From positions 744,001 through 808,000 of the forward strand of contig NZ_CP007151.1 of assembly GCF_000830985.1 (NCBI RefSeq): a DNA stretch of 64,000 bases, written 5' to 3'. Positions 41,742-50,814 of this stretch are shown piece after piece. Every line of letters begins with the position of its first letter. Within the stretch, counting starts at the first letter, position 1. This DNA comes from Marinobacter similis (GTDB lineage Bacteria; Pseudomonadota; Gammaproteobacteria; Pseudomonadales; Oleiphilaceae). The notes under the pieces are model-generated. The model did not search any database, had not been told where the DNA came from, and saw only the letters and a list, made by a program, of their open reading frames with translations. Both the position numbers and the translations under genes were made by a program.

Positions 41742-42485
41742 TCACACGGCTGCCTGAGGCGAAAACCGACGATCCCAGATCCGCTCCAACGCCTCGAACA
41801 AACTATCTGTGGTGAGGGCCAGCAAACCAATCAGGATTGCCCCCTGCAACACGTAGGCTGTGTTGCCATTCACCAGCCCGGCAATGACAGGATCGCCCAG
41901 TGTGCGCGCACCTATGGTGGAGCCAATAGCCGCGGTGGCGATGTTGATGGTGACTGAGGTCCGGATACCGGCCAGGATCACCCTGCCGGCCAACGGCAAT
42001 TCTGCCCGAAACAATATCTGCCCCGGTGACATACCCATGCCTCGTGCCGCCTCGCGCACAGTGGGATCGACGCCTTCCAGACCCGCCAGGGTATTACGCA
42101 GAATGGGCAGCAAGCCGTACAGGATCAAGGCAACCAGAATGGGCGCCTCACCGAAGCCAAGCACCGGCACCGCCAGCGCAAGGACAGCCACCGGGGGAAA
42201 AGTCTGGCCAATGGAGGCCACCTGACTGACCAAGGGCAGAAAATCTCGGCCCGAGGGACGGGTGGCAAAGATACCGCCAGCCACCGCCACGAATGCGCCG
42301 ACAGCGGCCGACACAACCACCAACAGCAAATGGTTCTGCAGCAGAAACAAGAAGCTCTCACGCTCGTAAATCACCGTTTGTTTGTCTGGCTGCAGCCACT
42401 GAAACAACGGTTCCAAGACCGGCATCCCGACGCTCAGCCCGTATAGGAGAACAGCCAGAAATACGGGAGGTAGCCAGATGCGCAT
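41742..42485 (-). CDS. yehW: Osmoprotectant ABC transporter permease, YehW type
   Basis: 247 residues with six predicted transmembrane helices and the permease EAA-like loop (TVREAARGMGMSPGQILFRAELPLA). Size and order match E. coli YehW, the smaller permease of the YehZYXW (OsmU-like) glycine-betaine/osmoprotectant importer. Its ATG overlaps the ATPase stop (TGATG). Confidence 0.9.
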   Translation of the reverse strand: MRIWLPPVFLAVLLYGLSVGMPVLEPLFQWLQPDKQTVIYERESFLFLLQNHLLLVVVSAAVGAFVAVAGGIFATRPSGRDFLPLVSQVASIGQTFPPVAVLALAVPVLGFGEAPILVALILYGLLPILRNTLAGLEGVDPTVREAARGMGMSPGQILFRAELPLAGRVILAGIRTSVTINIATAAIGSTIGARTLGDPVIAGLVNGNTAYVLQGAILIGLLALTTDSLFEALERIWDRRFSPQAAV

Positions 42486-43432
42486 CAGGCGCCTTCCTGA
42501 ATGATGCGCTCGCGGGTGATAACACCGGTTTCCTGTCCGCGTGCGTTGAACACCGCAATCTCACCCAAGTCCTTCCAGAGCATGACAGATAACGCCAGGC
42601 GCACGCTGTCCCCTTCCGTGATCGCGCCCTCCCCGGCTTCCGATTGTCTTGGTTCAGCATGGGCCGACATCAGGTCACGCACTGGCCGCAGGCTCATCAG
42701 CTTTAGGCCTCGGTCCTGCTTGCCCACGAGGTTTTCAACGAAGTCTGAGGCGGGATGACGGAGAATATTTTCGGGCGTGTCGTGCTGGATAATGCGGCCC
42801 TGGTCCATCACTGCAATCCGGGTGGCCAGTTTCAAGGCTTCATCGATATCGTGGGTCACGAATACAGTGGTTTTACGCACCTGCCTCTGAATCCGCAGCA
42901 TCTCCATCTGCAGATTATCCCGGGTGATCGCATCCAGCGCGCCAAAGGGTTCATCCATCAACAGGATGTTGGGGTCTGCCGCCAGCGCTCTGGCCACACC
43001 TACCCGCTGGGCCTGACCACCGGAGAGTTGCTGGGGGTATTTGCTGGCGTGAGTGGCCGGATCGAGATCCAGCAGGGTCATCAGCTCTTCAACACGCGCG
43101 TCGATTCGCTCCTTTGGCCACTTCAACAAATGAGGCACCATGGCGATATTGCGTGCCACGGTCCAGTGAGGAAACAGACCGGTGCCCTGAATCACATAGC
43201 CCATGTTCAGGCGCAGTTGCTCTGCATTCATGGCGTTCACGTCCTCACCATCCACCAGAATCTCTCCGGCGCTGTGAGGCAACAAGCGATTGATCATGCG
43301 CAGCGTGGTGGATTTACCACAGCCTGAACTGCCCACCAGCACGCAGACCTCGCCGGTCTCAATGGTCAGGTTGAGATTGTCCACCGCGACGGTATTACCG
43401 AAGCGCCGGGTGACATTTTTCAGTTCGATCAT
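42485..43432 (-). CDS. yehX: Osmoprotectant ABC transporter ATPase, YehX type
   Basis: 315 residues. Walker A GSSGCGKST, signature LSGGQAQRVGVARAL, Walker B ILLMDEPFGALD, switch VFVTHDIDEA. The C-terminal ~70 residues form a CBS-like regulatory tail, as in ProV/OpuCA, likely sensing ionic strength. It sits between the two permease genes in the yehZYXW order. Confidence 0.93.
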   Translation of the reverse strand: MIELKNVTRRFGNTVAVDNLNLTIETGEVCVLVGSSGCGKSTTLRMINRLLPHSAGEILVDGEDVNAMNAEQLRLNMGYVIQGTGLFPHWTVARNIAMVPHLLKWPKERIDARVEELMTLLDLDPATHASKYPQQLSGGQAQRVGVARALAADPNILLMDEPFGALDAITRDNLQMEMLRIQRQVRKTTVFVTHDIDEALKLATRIAVMDQGRIIQHDTPENILRHPASDFVENLVGKQDRGLKLMSLRPVRDLMSAHAEPRQSEAGEGAITEGDSVRLALSVMLWKDLGEIAVFNARGQETGVITRERIIQEGA

Positions 43433-43453
43433 CCAGGCAATTCCTTTCCTATA

Positions 43454-44641
43454 TCAGGTTGTCGCCGGCGTCGGCTTGAGGCTGTCAGCAAGCATCGTGA
43501 ATAAGGCGTCCGCCAGCAACGCAAGCGCGATAGTGGGTAAGGCGCCCAGCAACACCAAGTCCATGGCCGCCTGCCCCAGCCCCTGAAAGATAAACGATCC
43601 AAAGCCGCCCGCGCCGATCAAGGCAGCGACCGCTGTAAGGCCGATGGCCTGAATGGTGGTGATGCGCGCACCCTCGATGATCACCGGCAGTGCCAAGGGT
43701 AATTTCAGCTGAAAGAACAACTGCCGCTCAGTCATCCCCATGCCCTGGCCAGCATCGGCCAGGTTCTCCGGAACCTCCGTGATCGCAACGAAGGTATTTC
43801 GCACCATGGGCAGCAGGCTGTATGCAATGAGCGCCAGCAGAGCCGGCGCCCAGCCAATACCCCGAATTCCCAGCGACTGCAAAGCCGGGAACGCCGACGA
43901 CAGCGCCCCCAGAGGTGCGATCAAAAGGCCAAACACGGCCAGGCTGGGGATGGTTTGCAGAAAACTGACGGCGCCAAGAACCGGCCTCTGCCAGGCCGGG
44001 CTGCGAATCATTTTCAGAGCCAGCACAAACGCGAGGCCAGCACTGAACGTCACGGCACCAAAGGCCAGCGCCAGATGCGTCCACAGCGCCTGCTCAAACT
44101 TATCCGGCCGGGCATTGAATTCCCGTACCAGTGAAAGGCTCGCCAGGCCCTCGCCTCGCAATAACACTAGCCAGCTTCCCACAATCACCACCAACAACAT
44201 GAGCTGCAGCCCTCGCCCGGCCCGGAGCCGTCCAAGGATCTCAATCAGCATCAATGACAACAGGAACAGCAAGCTCCAGAAACCCGAACCAATCGTGGAG
44301 CGCGCATAGGGCGACGCCTCTGGCAGATGGCGGCCGGCAAAAATTTCAAGCAACAGAGGCAAGGCGGCCAACGAAAAACCAACGAGGCCAAGAAGAAGTG
44401 GGTATCGCAGCCGCAACGGCAAAACGGACATCAAAATGGACGCAGTCAGCGTCAGGGTGACCACCCCTGCCCCCAGCCATCCAACGGCTGACAGCAGACC
44501 ATGGCCGGTACCGGGAACAATGCGATTAGGTTGTATGGCGCCAAGATCCAGAAGCCAGACCAGCACCAGGGCGAGCACACCCAAGGCTGGAATGACCCGA
44601 TTCGGCACCATCAGGTTGGAAGCAAGTTTGTTAACAGGCAA
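43454..44641 (-). CDS. yehY: Osmoprotectant ABC transporter permease, YehY type
   Basis: 395 residues with about nine hydrophobic helices. The N-terminal ~170 residues are an extra membrane region, followed by the permease core (ENLADAGQGMGMTERQLFFQLKLPLA loop). YehY in E. coli has the same extended form (about 385 residues). The start is TTG 44641; an internal ATG at residue 11 is possible. The binding-protein gene ends 3 bases upstream. Confidence 0.9.
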   Translation of the reverse strand: MPVNKLASNLMVPNRVIPALGVLALVLVWLLDLGAIQPNRIVPGTGHGLLSAVGWLGAGVVTLTLTASILMSVLPLRLRYPLLLGLVGFSLAALPLLLEIFAGRHLPEASPYARSTIGSGFWSLLFLLSLMLIEILGRLRAGRGLQLMLLVVIVGSWLVLLRGEGLASLSLVREFNARPDKFEQALWTHLALAFGAVTFSAGLAFVLALKMIRSPAWQRPVLGAVSFLQTIPSLAVFGLLIAPLGALSSAFPALQSLGIRGIGWAPALLALIAYSLLPMVRNTFVAITEVPENLADAGQGMGMTERQLFFQLKLPLALPVIIEGARITTIQAIGLTAVAALIGAGGFGSFIFQGLGQAAMDLVLLGALPTIALALLADALFTMLADSLKPTPATT

Positions 44642-44644
44642 ACC

Positions 44645-45568
44645 TCAGTCCTGGCCCAGGGATTCCAGATAGTCCCGCGCCACTTGCTCCGCCAGCACAC
44701 CGTTTACCGCAACCAAGCCGTTCAGGCGTTGAAGGGTTTCCAGATCCAGGGAATCGAAAATCGGTTCCAGAACCTCCCGGATCTTCGGGTAGGCTTCCAG
44801 AACCTCGGCGCGCACGATGGGCGCAGGCTGATACACCGGCTGAACGCCGAGAGTGTCAGCCATCACTTTCAGGTCAAGGGCGTTGAGGCCGCCGTCAGTG
44901 CCGTAGGTCATGGCGCCATTAACGTCGTTGTTGTTCAGCGCGGCAGCCCGGAGTGTCGCGGCCGTGTTGCCACCGGAGAGAACCAGCAGCTGGTCAGAGT
45001 TCAGGGTGAAACCGTAGGCCTTCTGGAACGCCGGCAACGCACTGGCGGATTCAACAAACTCGGCACTGGCCGCAAACTTGAAGGCGCCACCGTTGTTGAT
45101 GTAATCCGCGAGATCCTCGAGCGTCTTCAGATTGTTCGCCCGCGCCAGGTCTCCACGCACACTCATGGCCCAGGTATTGTTGGCTTTGGCCGGTTTAAGC
45201 CAGACGATGTTGTGTGCTTCTTTATCCAAGTTGGCCGCCTGCTCGTAGGCCTTATCGGCATCCTTCCAGATATCCCGGTCCGCCTGATCATGAAAGAAAG
45301 CGGCGTTGCCGGTGTACTCCGGGTAGAGGTCTATTTCGCCCGCCTTGATGGCATTGCGAACAATGTTAGTTGCCCCCAACTGGATCCGGTTCTTCACCGG
45401 AATTCCGGCTTTTTCCAAGGACTGCAGCACCATCTGGCCCAGCACGGCGCCTTCGGTATCGATCTTGGACGATACCACCACTGGGCCCGCAGCCATTGTT
45501 GGCCCGGCGAGTAACAGAAGAGTTAAAGCCGCTGTGCGGCGAAAGCGGGAAATTGGGGACACGGCCAT
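44645..45568 (-). CDS. osmF: Osmoprotectant-binding protein, OsmF/YehZ type
   Basis: 307 residues. Signal peptide (~10-26, ending PTMAAG), then a type II periplasmic binding fold of the glycine-betaine group: LGATNIVRNAIKAGEIDLYPEYTGNAA is the family ligand-binding segment, and ALNNNDVNGAMTYGTDGGL follows. First gene of the four-gene operon, so transcription probably starts in the 236-base gap upstream. Ligand likely a betaine-type compatible solute, though E. coli YehZ binds betaine weakly. Confidence 0.9.
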   Translation of the reverse strand: MAVSPISRFRRTAALTLLLLAGPTMAAGPVVVSSKIDTEGAVLGQMVLQSLEKAGIPVKNRIQLGATNIVRNAIKAGEIDLYPEYTGNAAFFHDQADRDIWKDADKAYEQAANLDKEAHNIVWLKPAKANNTWAMSVRGDLARANNLKTLEDLADYINNGGAFKFAASAEFVESASALPAFQKAYGFTLNSDQLLVLSGGNTAATLRAAALNNNDVNGAMTYGTDGGLNALDLKVMADTLGVQPVYQPAPIVRAEVLEAYPKIREVLEPIFDSLDLETLQRLNGLVAVNGVLAEQVARDYLESLGQD

Positions 45569-45804
45569 TCCTCTTGGTCGTTAGTTCATTCTTGCGGCTT
45601 TCACGCTACGGCCTGAGCAAGAGAAGCCTGGCCGACAGCTTTTATTAGTCTATTGGACGCACACACGAAGGCAAGGACAAATGGTTTATCCAAGAGGCTG
45701 GGCTGCTCTTACCTTTCTGAGGAAGGAGTCAGGTCTGCATCATCCATTGGCGCAATAGCAACCGTTCCGTCTTAATCATGCGGCAATTGCTATCTTCGGG
45801 CCGT

Positions 45805-46245
45805 TCAGGGGGAAGTCCTCTTCTCCATCTCCTTCCGGTAATCTGACCCTAACGACGACTTTTCATCGTCACCAAGGAATTTGCCTGCGTAGGGGAACAC
45901 CTCTTTTTCTTCTTCCTCGAGGTGATGCAGCAACTTGTGGGCAAGATTTTTTGCGTGAGTCAGCCACCCTGGGGAGTCCTGTTCAGCATTTGACAGGGCC
46001 TCAATCAACTCATCGAGCTCATGATGCTCAGCGACACTGTGCCGGGCTTTCTCTTGAGTTTGATCAAACTTCATCAGCGGGGCATAAAAGTAACGTTCTT
46101 CGGCAAGCGCATGATCTTCAAGCTGTTTTTTTAAGTTCAAAAACAAGCGATCACGCTCTTCGCTGGCGCCACTGGTTGCAAGTACCTGATCAATCAACTC
46201 TCGTTGCTTGTCGTGGTCTGCCCGAAGCTCCTCAAAAATAGTCAT
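45805..46245 (-). CDS. Hemerythrin-domain protein
   Basis: 146 residues, four-helix bundle with di-iron ligands: His in RADHDKQ, His/Glu in EDHALAEERYFY, His pair in VAEHHELDEL and His in LLHHLEEEEKEVF. Cytoplasmic; roles in oxygen, NO or iron handling are known for the family. Stand-alone single-domain form. Confidence 0.9.
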   Translation of the reverse strand: MTIFEELRADHDKQRELIDQVLATSGASEERDRLFLNLKKQLEDHALAEERYFYAPLMKFDQTQEKARHSVAEHHELDELIEALSNAEQDSPGWLTHAKNLAHKLLHHLEEEEKEVFPYAGKFLGDDEKSSLGSDYRKEMEKRTSP

Positions 46246-46460
46246 CCTAGATATCCTTGTTCAAGTTGAGATTGGGCCTTGCCTGCCTTTGCGAACCATG
46301 GCCAAGGCGCGATTCGATTTTCCTAGCCTACTTCCCTACGCCATCCAAGTTACATTGGTTCAAGTGAGCGTCGAAGAACCTGTTTGCTCTCAAATCCAGA
46401 CGACGACTTTTTCGTTTTCCATCTCGCCGGCATGTACACCCCCAGAGATAATGAGAACGT

Positions 46461-46724
46461 CTAGCAGCGAGTTTCTTTGGCGAACGCAAATGCTGCCAGG
46501 CATTCTTCGTCGTGAAATGAGGCTTCTCGATACTCTTCGTACGTCGCCAGTGATTCGAATGAGAACAGCGCAATGGCGACATTGTTGGCGCCCTCAGACG
46601 GCAGAAAGTACCCGTGATGCTGGCCACCAAATTTCTCGACGAGAGGAATCCACATTTTGGAGTAGAGCTCAAATTCTGAGAGTTTGTAGGGATCTATGAT
46701 GTACTTCAGATAGCAGGTAACCAA
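46461..46724 (-). CDS. NIPSNAP-family protein, short
   Basis: 87 residues, dimeric alpha-beta barrel fold: CYLKYIIDPYKLSEFELYSKMWIPLVEKFGG, EGANNVAIALFSFESLATYEEYR. Family members are usually 100-110 residues and end with a short strand; this one stops at KETRC. The bases after the stop do not restore an obvious tail in either other frame, so it may be truly truncated. Function unknown. Confidence 0.75.
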   Translation of the reverse strand: MVTCYLKYIIDPYKLSEFELYSKMWIPLVEKFGGQHHGYFLPSEGANNVAIALFSFESLATYEEYREASFHDEECLAAFAFAKETRC

Positions 46725-46770
46725 GTGAACTCCATTTCAGATTTAATCCAGCAACATAACGCATCAGCGT

Positions 46771-47150
46771 TTAGAAAAGCACAGGCCAATTTTCGGGACT
46801 GACTGCAAAGCTGCTACTTCGGCTTTCTTGCCTCAACGCCGCACCGTATGCCTGATCAGCCCATTCACGCGCTTGCTCCCGATCATCAAAAATTTCCTCC
46901 GGGGCAGCGTAATAGGACATCCGCATAACCTTACCTTTTTTCTCATATTCGAACTGCTGAAGCCCGAGCTCGACAAATGCACCCGACGTGTTGTCGTCCG
47001 CTTTCAGATAAAGAGCATCATCGGCGACGAGCGCAAACATCAGACCGTCGTGTAGATGCCATAGCCTCCAAACATACGCTTGGCTTCGACTGCACCGAAC
47101 AGTGCAAAAACATCGTTGAGATTCTTAACAAATTCGCTGGTCGCTTTCAT
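46771..47150 (-). CDS. TfoX N-terminal-domain protein (frame broken)
   Basis: About 126 residues. The N-terminal part from ATG 47150 (MKATSEFVKNLNDVFALFG, VEAKRMFGGYGIY) joins the C-terminal part in another frame (DGLMFALVADDALYLKADD) when one base is added near 47052. This is the TfoX/Sxy N-domain (RMFGG-YGIY signature) without the C-domain. The family is linked to competence control, but N-only proteins are widespread and uncharacterised. The VOC gene upstream ends 17 bases before. Confidence 0.87.
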
Positions 47151-47167
47151 GCAATTAACGCCCGCAG

Positions 47168-47536
47168 TCAGGTGTCATCGCTCGACGCTACCAGATGAAT
47201 AATGTTGGATGGGCTCGATATCCAGAAGGCTTTCAAGCCTTCCGGGAGTGGCTCAATTTCATCTCGACGGTGGCAATCCTGCTCCTTGAGATATTCGGCC
47301 GCCTCACCAATGTCGTTTGTGATGACTTCCAACCAGATCTCGGCCTGGCTCAAGCCAGGCACCTTATCGAGCCATAGGACTTTGTCCCCGAATTCGAACC
47401 GTGGAGTGTCATCCCCCCCAGTGGCAGGCATCTCTGTGAAGCGGAGAACATCTCTGTAAAAGCGCACCGTATTCTGATGCTCGTGCGGCGGGATCTTCAT
47501 CGCAATGTTGCGGCCAGGCTGAAATTCTACGTCCAT
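47168..47536 (-). CDS. VOC (glyoxalase-fold) protein
   Basis: 122 residues: NTVRFYRDVLRFTEMP and AFWISSPSNIIHLV mark the two modules. Several expected metal ligands are absent, so a non-metal binding role is possible. Intact; same strand as and close to the TfoX-N gene. Confidence 0.8.
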   Translation of the reverse strand: MDVEFQPGRNIAMKIPPHEHQNTVRFYRDVLRFTEMPATGGDDTPRFEFGDKVLWLDKVPGLSQAEIWLEVITNDIGEAAEYLKEQDCHRRDEIEPLPEGLKAFWISSPSNIIHLVASSDDT

Positions 47537-47595
47537 GGATTCATCCCCTCTCTAGTCTTGGATCAACCTATCGAAAGCAGTTCCGAACCTATTTT

Positions 47596-48057
47596 TCATA
47601 TCCACCTGCGCACTTCAGACCTGAACTTGTCGTACACCTCACCGAATTGCTCGTGCATAAATCGCTCCTCAGGGACGATCTGAAACCGGTTCATATACAA
47701 GATGAACACGGGAAGGAATAGCAAAGAAATAACGCTGCCCAGGTACAAGCCCCACGCACACAAAACCAGGAAAAACCCCAAGTACATCGGATTCCGGCTA
47801 TACCTGTAGACGCCGCTTACCACCAGGTTTGTTGATTGGTTCGGCACCCGTGGATCTACCGTTGTTTCGGCTACCCGGAACTGCAGGACGCCAAGAATGG
47901 CAATGCAAACGCCAAACGCTGCAATGCCAGTTGACCACCCGGCTACACCAGGAATCGCGAAATTTAGCGCAGGCGAAAGCCCTGCGACAGCCCACATACC
48001 GCCAACGGCAATGGCGACGAGTACAACTGGCGGAACTTTAAGCTCGAGTGCTTTCAC
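47596..48057 (-). CDS. Isoprenylcysteine carboxyl methyltransferase-like (ICMT/PEMT) membrane protein
   Basis: 153 residues with about four transmembrane helices. The SAM-binding signature spans GVYRYSRNPMYLGFFL and PEERFMHEQFGEVYDKF. Members methylate lipids or isoprenoid cysteines; in bacteria the substrate is generally unknown. Upstream lie the small mercury-type genes, but it need not share their role. Confidence 0.88.
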   Translation of the reverse strand: MKALELKVPPVVLVAIAVGGMWAVAGLSPALNFAIPGVAGWSTGIAAFGVCIAILGVLQFRVAETTVDPRVPNQSTNLVVSGVYRYSRNPMYLGFFLVLCAWGLYLGSVISLLFLPVFILYMNRFQIVPEERFMHEQFGEVYDKFRSEVRRWI

Positions 48058-48140
48058 AAAATACTCTTACCCCAGAAAAGATCTATGAATGGAGGATTAC
48101 GCCGAGCCCCAAAGCCCCCTACTGCAACAATTTGGTGTTT

Positions 48141-48350
48141 TCAGTTGCCGCTTGGCCCCCGAAAAAAACCAATCACCCACAAGATCATAAACACAGCGAG
48201 CAATGGAAAAAGCACGTAATCCAGGTAGCCCACCAACGCAGAAATGCCAAGGATCGTAAACAACCAAACGAGAACCGGAGTGAAGCAGCAGAGCGCTGTA
48301 ATCACGCCACCAATTGCACCAACCTTCATCAACCGATTTCCGTTCTTCAT
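48141..48350 (-). CDS. merF: Mercury transport protein MerF
   Basis: 69 residues from ATG 48350. Two transmembrane helices. The vicinal cysteine pair in ITALCCFTPVLVW is the Hg(II)-receiving site of MerF, and GISALVGYLDYVLFPLLAVF is the family's second helix. The second cysteine pair near the C-terminus of plasmid MerF is absent (the tail ends FFRGPSGN). It lies 4 bases after the GDCCVxC gene. No merR, merA, merP or merT is in the window. Confidence 0.87.
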   Translation of the reverse strand: MKNGNRLMKVGAIGGVITALCCFTPVLVWLFTILGISALVGYLDYVLFPLLAVFMILWVIGFFRGPSGN

Positions 48351-48354
48351 AAGT

Positions 48355-48561
48355 TCAACAGCAGGATTGGTCCATCTGTACAGGAGGACACGGCGTGTCG
48401 CCGTAAGAGCAAAAAACACAGCAATCGCCGAGCTTGGGCTTGAGCAAGACCTTGCAGCCCTTGCATTCATAAAAATACTGACAGGAATCCTCCGGCATTG
48501 TTTCCACTTCCCTGTGACCGCACTCAGGACATGTTAGCTCAGACGTGAGTTTTGGTTTCAT
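48355..48561 (-). CDS. GDCCVxC-motif cysteine-rich protein
   Basis: 68 residues with ten cysteines: a zinc-ribbon-like TCPECGH, YECKGCK, then GDCCVFCSYGDTPCPP and a terminal CC. This is the small GDCCVxC family, some members of which are selenoproteins. It commonly accompanies merF, suggesting a soluble metal or thiol partner. Start ATG 48561 after AAAGGTGG. Adjacent to merF. Confidence 0.87.
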   Translation of the reverse strand: MKPKLTSELTCPECGHREVETMPEDSCQYFYECKGCKVLLKPKLGDCCVFCSYGDTPCPPVQMDQSCC

Positions 48562-48587
48562 AAGCCACCTTTCGCAAAAAGCGGTTG

Positions 48588-49460
48588 TCAGATCTCAAGC
48601 TGCCTGGTTTCACTGACCGCTGCCTTTCCACCTGCCATAAGACTAATAATAGAACCCTGTTCAGCTTGCAGCTTCACATCGATAACACTGGGTGAAGCTG
48701 GGGACATAAAATAGCCCTGTTCGATTAGAAACTGATGCTTTTGAATCTTCAGCTTATCGCGCAAGTAACAAGCGAGCGGCCCTGCGGCCATCCCCGTAGC
48801 GGCTTCTTCATCGATACCATAGCGCGGAGCAAACATTCGGGCACCCGCGTCTCTACCCGCTTTGACGGCTTCTGGGCAGAACACGTAATAGCCGATCAAG
48901 TCATACTCGTCACTGATGGCAGATATGTCTGTCATTATTGGGCGGATAGATTTGGTGCGGGCTGAGTCTTTAAGACCAATGATCAGGAACGAGTTGCCAG
49001 TATTCACCACACAGGGTTCTGCTCCTTCCAATAGATCGGAAGGTTCGAGGCCAAGAGAACCCAATGCGCGGTCCCGATGCGCTTGATCTAATTCAATGTA
49101 CCTGGGCGCCGATTGTTCCATGTAGGCCATATCGCCTTGCATGAGAATCTCACGACGGCCATCAATGGTTTCTTTCGACGTTTGGTCATTCGGCAGCAGA
49201 CCGATTTGGCGCAGATAGCAAAAGGTGGCGATGGTGGCATGGCCACAATGCGCGATTTGTCGGGTAGGTGTGAAGAATTCGAGCTTAAAGTCCGCTACAG
49301 ACGAAGGTGAGACAAATGCCGTTTCTGAAAGCCCGATACTGGCGGCAATACGTTGCTTCTGATCCTGAGAGTACTGCTGAGCATCCAGAACAACGCCAGC
49401 AGGATTGCCACCCTTATGCTCATCGACGAAAGCGTTGATGATAGGAATATCAATTTTCAT
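48588..49460 (-). CDS. PhzF-family isomerase/epimerase-like protein
   Basis: 290 residues, diaminopimelate-epimerase-like double fold. PhzF marks: NPAGVVLD near residue 20, IGLSETAFV with the catalytic Glu, and FFTPTRQIAHCGHATIA. C-terminal half carries GIDEEAATGMAAGPLACYL. No phenazine genes nearby, so the role is unknown; most PhzF-like proteins are of unknown substrate. Confidence 0.9.
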   Translation of the reverse strand: MKIDIPIINAFVDEHKGGNPAGVVLDAQQYSQDQKQRIAASIGLSETAFVSPSSVADFKLEFFTPTRQIAHCGHATIATFCYLRQIGLLPNDQTSKETIDGRREILMQGDMAYMEQSAPRYIELDQAHRDRALGSLGLEPSDLLEGAEPCVVNTGNSFLIIGLKDSARTKSIRPIMTDISAISDEYDLIGYYVFCPEAVKAGRDAGARMFAPRYGIDEEAATGMAAGPLACYLRDKLKIQKHQFLIEQGYFMSPASPSVIDVKLQAEQGSIISLMAGGKAAVSETRQLEI

Positions 49461-49509
49461 ATTAACGTCCTTGCTCCAGCCTTAACGCTAAGCACTGGGG
49501 GTGCAAAAA

Positions 49510-49905
49510 TCAGTTGTATGAATCTCCTTTTCTTACCTCGTTAAGATGAACCATAACAAATGCGGCAATAGTCAGGATCAGGATTGCTATCGCCTCAAAT
49601 AGAATATTCTCAGGAGCCATGTCTTTTCCCTGCAGAATAATCAACCGGGCGAGAGCTGTAATTGCAATGAAAATCGGGAATACGGCTGCAGATCGCCGAT
49701 CGGAGTAGAATACGGCCACCATACCAATCACTTCCATGTAGAGGAACATCAATAGTATGTCAGCAAGGCTGATCCTCTGGGCAACGAACACTGAGTGCAG
49801 CTCGAAAACCACACCACCAAGGGTCATCACAACAACAATGATCAGCAATAAACGCTCGATCATCTGAAAGATAGCAAGAGCCGCAGTTTTCTCGGAAGAA
49901 TTCAT
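49510..49905 (-). CDS. PsiE-family phosphate-starvation-type membrane protein
   Basis: 131 residues with four transmembrane helices: ~19-37, ~45-65, ~72-90 and ~103-122. Shape and the charged KGDSYN tail fit PsiE/YjbA-like proteins. E. coli PsiE is under PhoB control; I see no clear Pho box here. Function unknown. Confidence 0.85.
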   Translation of the reverse strand: MNSSEKTAALAIFQMIERLLLIIVVVMTLGGVVFELHSVFVAQRISLADILLMFLYMEVIGMVAVFYSDRRSAAVFPIFIAITALARLIILQGKDMAPENILFEAIAILILTIAAFVMVHLNEVRKGDSYN

Positions 49906-50038
49906 CCAGTTTGCCTTAAAAATTTGCGCACTTTTGAAGCTGCTCCCTAACCCAGGCGACTGTTAGTCTTTGTCCAGACGCCGATGATGAGAAATGCGGC
50001 TTTAGTGTCCAAAAAAGAATGGGTCCCAGTCATGGTAG

Positions 50039-50524
50039 CTATGTTTTGGGACGATGCAGCGCCTTATAGCGCTCCGCTAACTCCGCTCGAATCGCGCGAC
50101 GTTCCTGGCCATTAGCAAACCGCCTGACTTGGTCGTCAGTCTCGGGTTTCAGTTTAGGCACTTCAACAGCTTTTCCATTCTCATCAACCGCCACCATCGT
50201 AAAAAAGCAGCTATTGGTGTGTCTGACTAACTTTTCCCGAATGTTTTCGGTAACCACTTTTACGCCTATCTCCATGGATGTGCGCCCTGTGTAGTTAACA
50301 CTAGCCAGGAAGGTGACCAATTCACCGACGTGAATGGGTTGAAGAAACATCACCTGGTCGACCGACAGGGTGACCACATAACTGCCTGCGTAACGGCTGG
50401 CGCAGGCATAGGCCACTTCATCAAGATACTTCAGCAAAGTGCCACCGTGCACATTGCCGGAAAAGTTGGCCTTATCCGGTGTCATTAAAACCGTCATCGT
50501 AAGGGTTGTAGATCCAAGTTCCAT
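50039..50524 (-). CDS. Acyl-CoA thioesterase, YciA/BFIT-type hotdog fold
   Basis: 161 residues. Hotdog signature: MTPDKANFSGNVHGGTLLKYLDEVAYACASRYAG with the catalytic Asn-Glu region, then QPIHVGELVTFLASVNYTGRTSMEIGVKV. Cytoplasmic hexamer hydrolysing acyl-CoAs of unspecified length. Intact. The following 290 bases to the next gene hold no recognisable gene. Confidence 0.92.
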   Translation of the reverse strand: MELGSTTLTMTVLMTPDKANFSGNVHGGTLLKYLDEVAYACASRYAGSYVVTLSVDQVMFLQPIHVGELVTFLASVNYTGRTSMEIGVKVVTENIREKLVRHTNSCFFTMVAVDENGKAVEVPKLKPETDDQVRRFANGQERRAIRAELAERYKALHRPKT

Positions 50525-50814
50525 AATGGTCTCTTGGTGATCAATGTGATGAGGAAGGCCAGGAAAGAGCCTTTATAAAAAACGCTTTGAGCAATGATGA
50601 TCAGAATCCGTTCAAAGGCTGATGGCTGGGCGATTTCAATAAACGTCGGCAAATGCATCCGCTCTTTTTCAGCTTCCTAAAGCTAAGTATGGATCAAGCG
50701 TCATCGTCTTTCATTCGCCAGTTTTCCAGTATTACGAACCAGGGAGTATAGCCGTTCTTCGCTATGTGCCTTTTTTCTTGCAGTCAGAGGCGAGAGGGAG
50801 AACCTTGCCCTTCC

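Noticed and set aside
46250..46460. Extra coding sequence or attC after the NIPSNAP gene
   Set aside because: Short open stretches exist in the other two frames but none matches a family tail, and no RYYYAAC/GTTRRRY pair with a stem was found.
48588..49460. Phenazine synthesis from the PhzF-like gene
   Set aside because: None of the other phz genes is present; PhzF-like proteins are widespread without phenazines.
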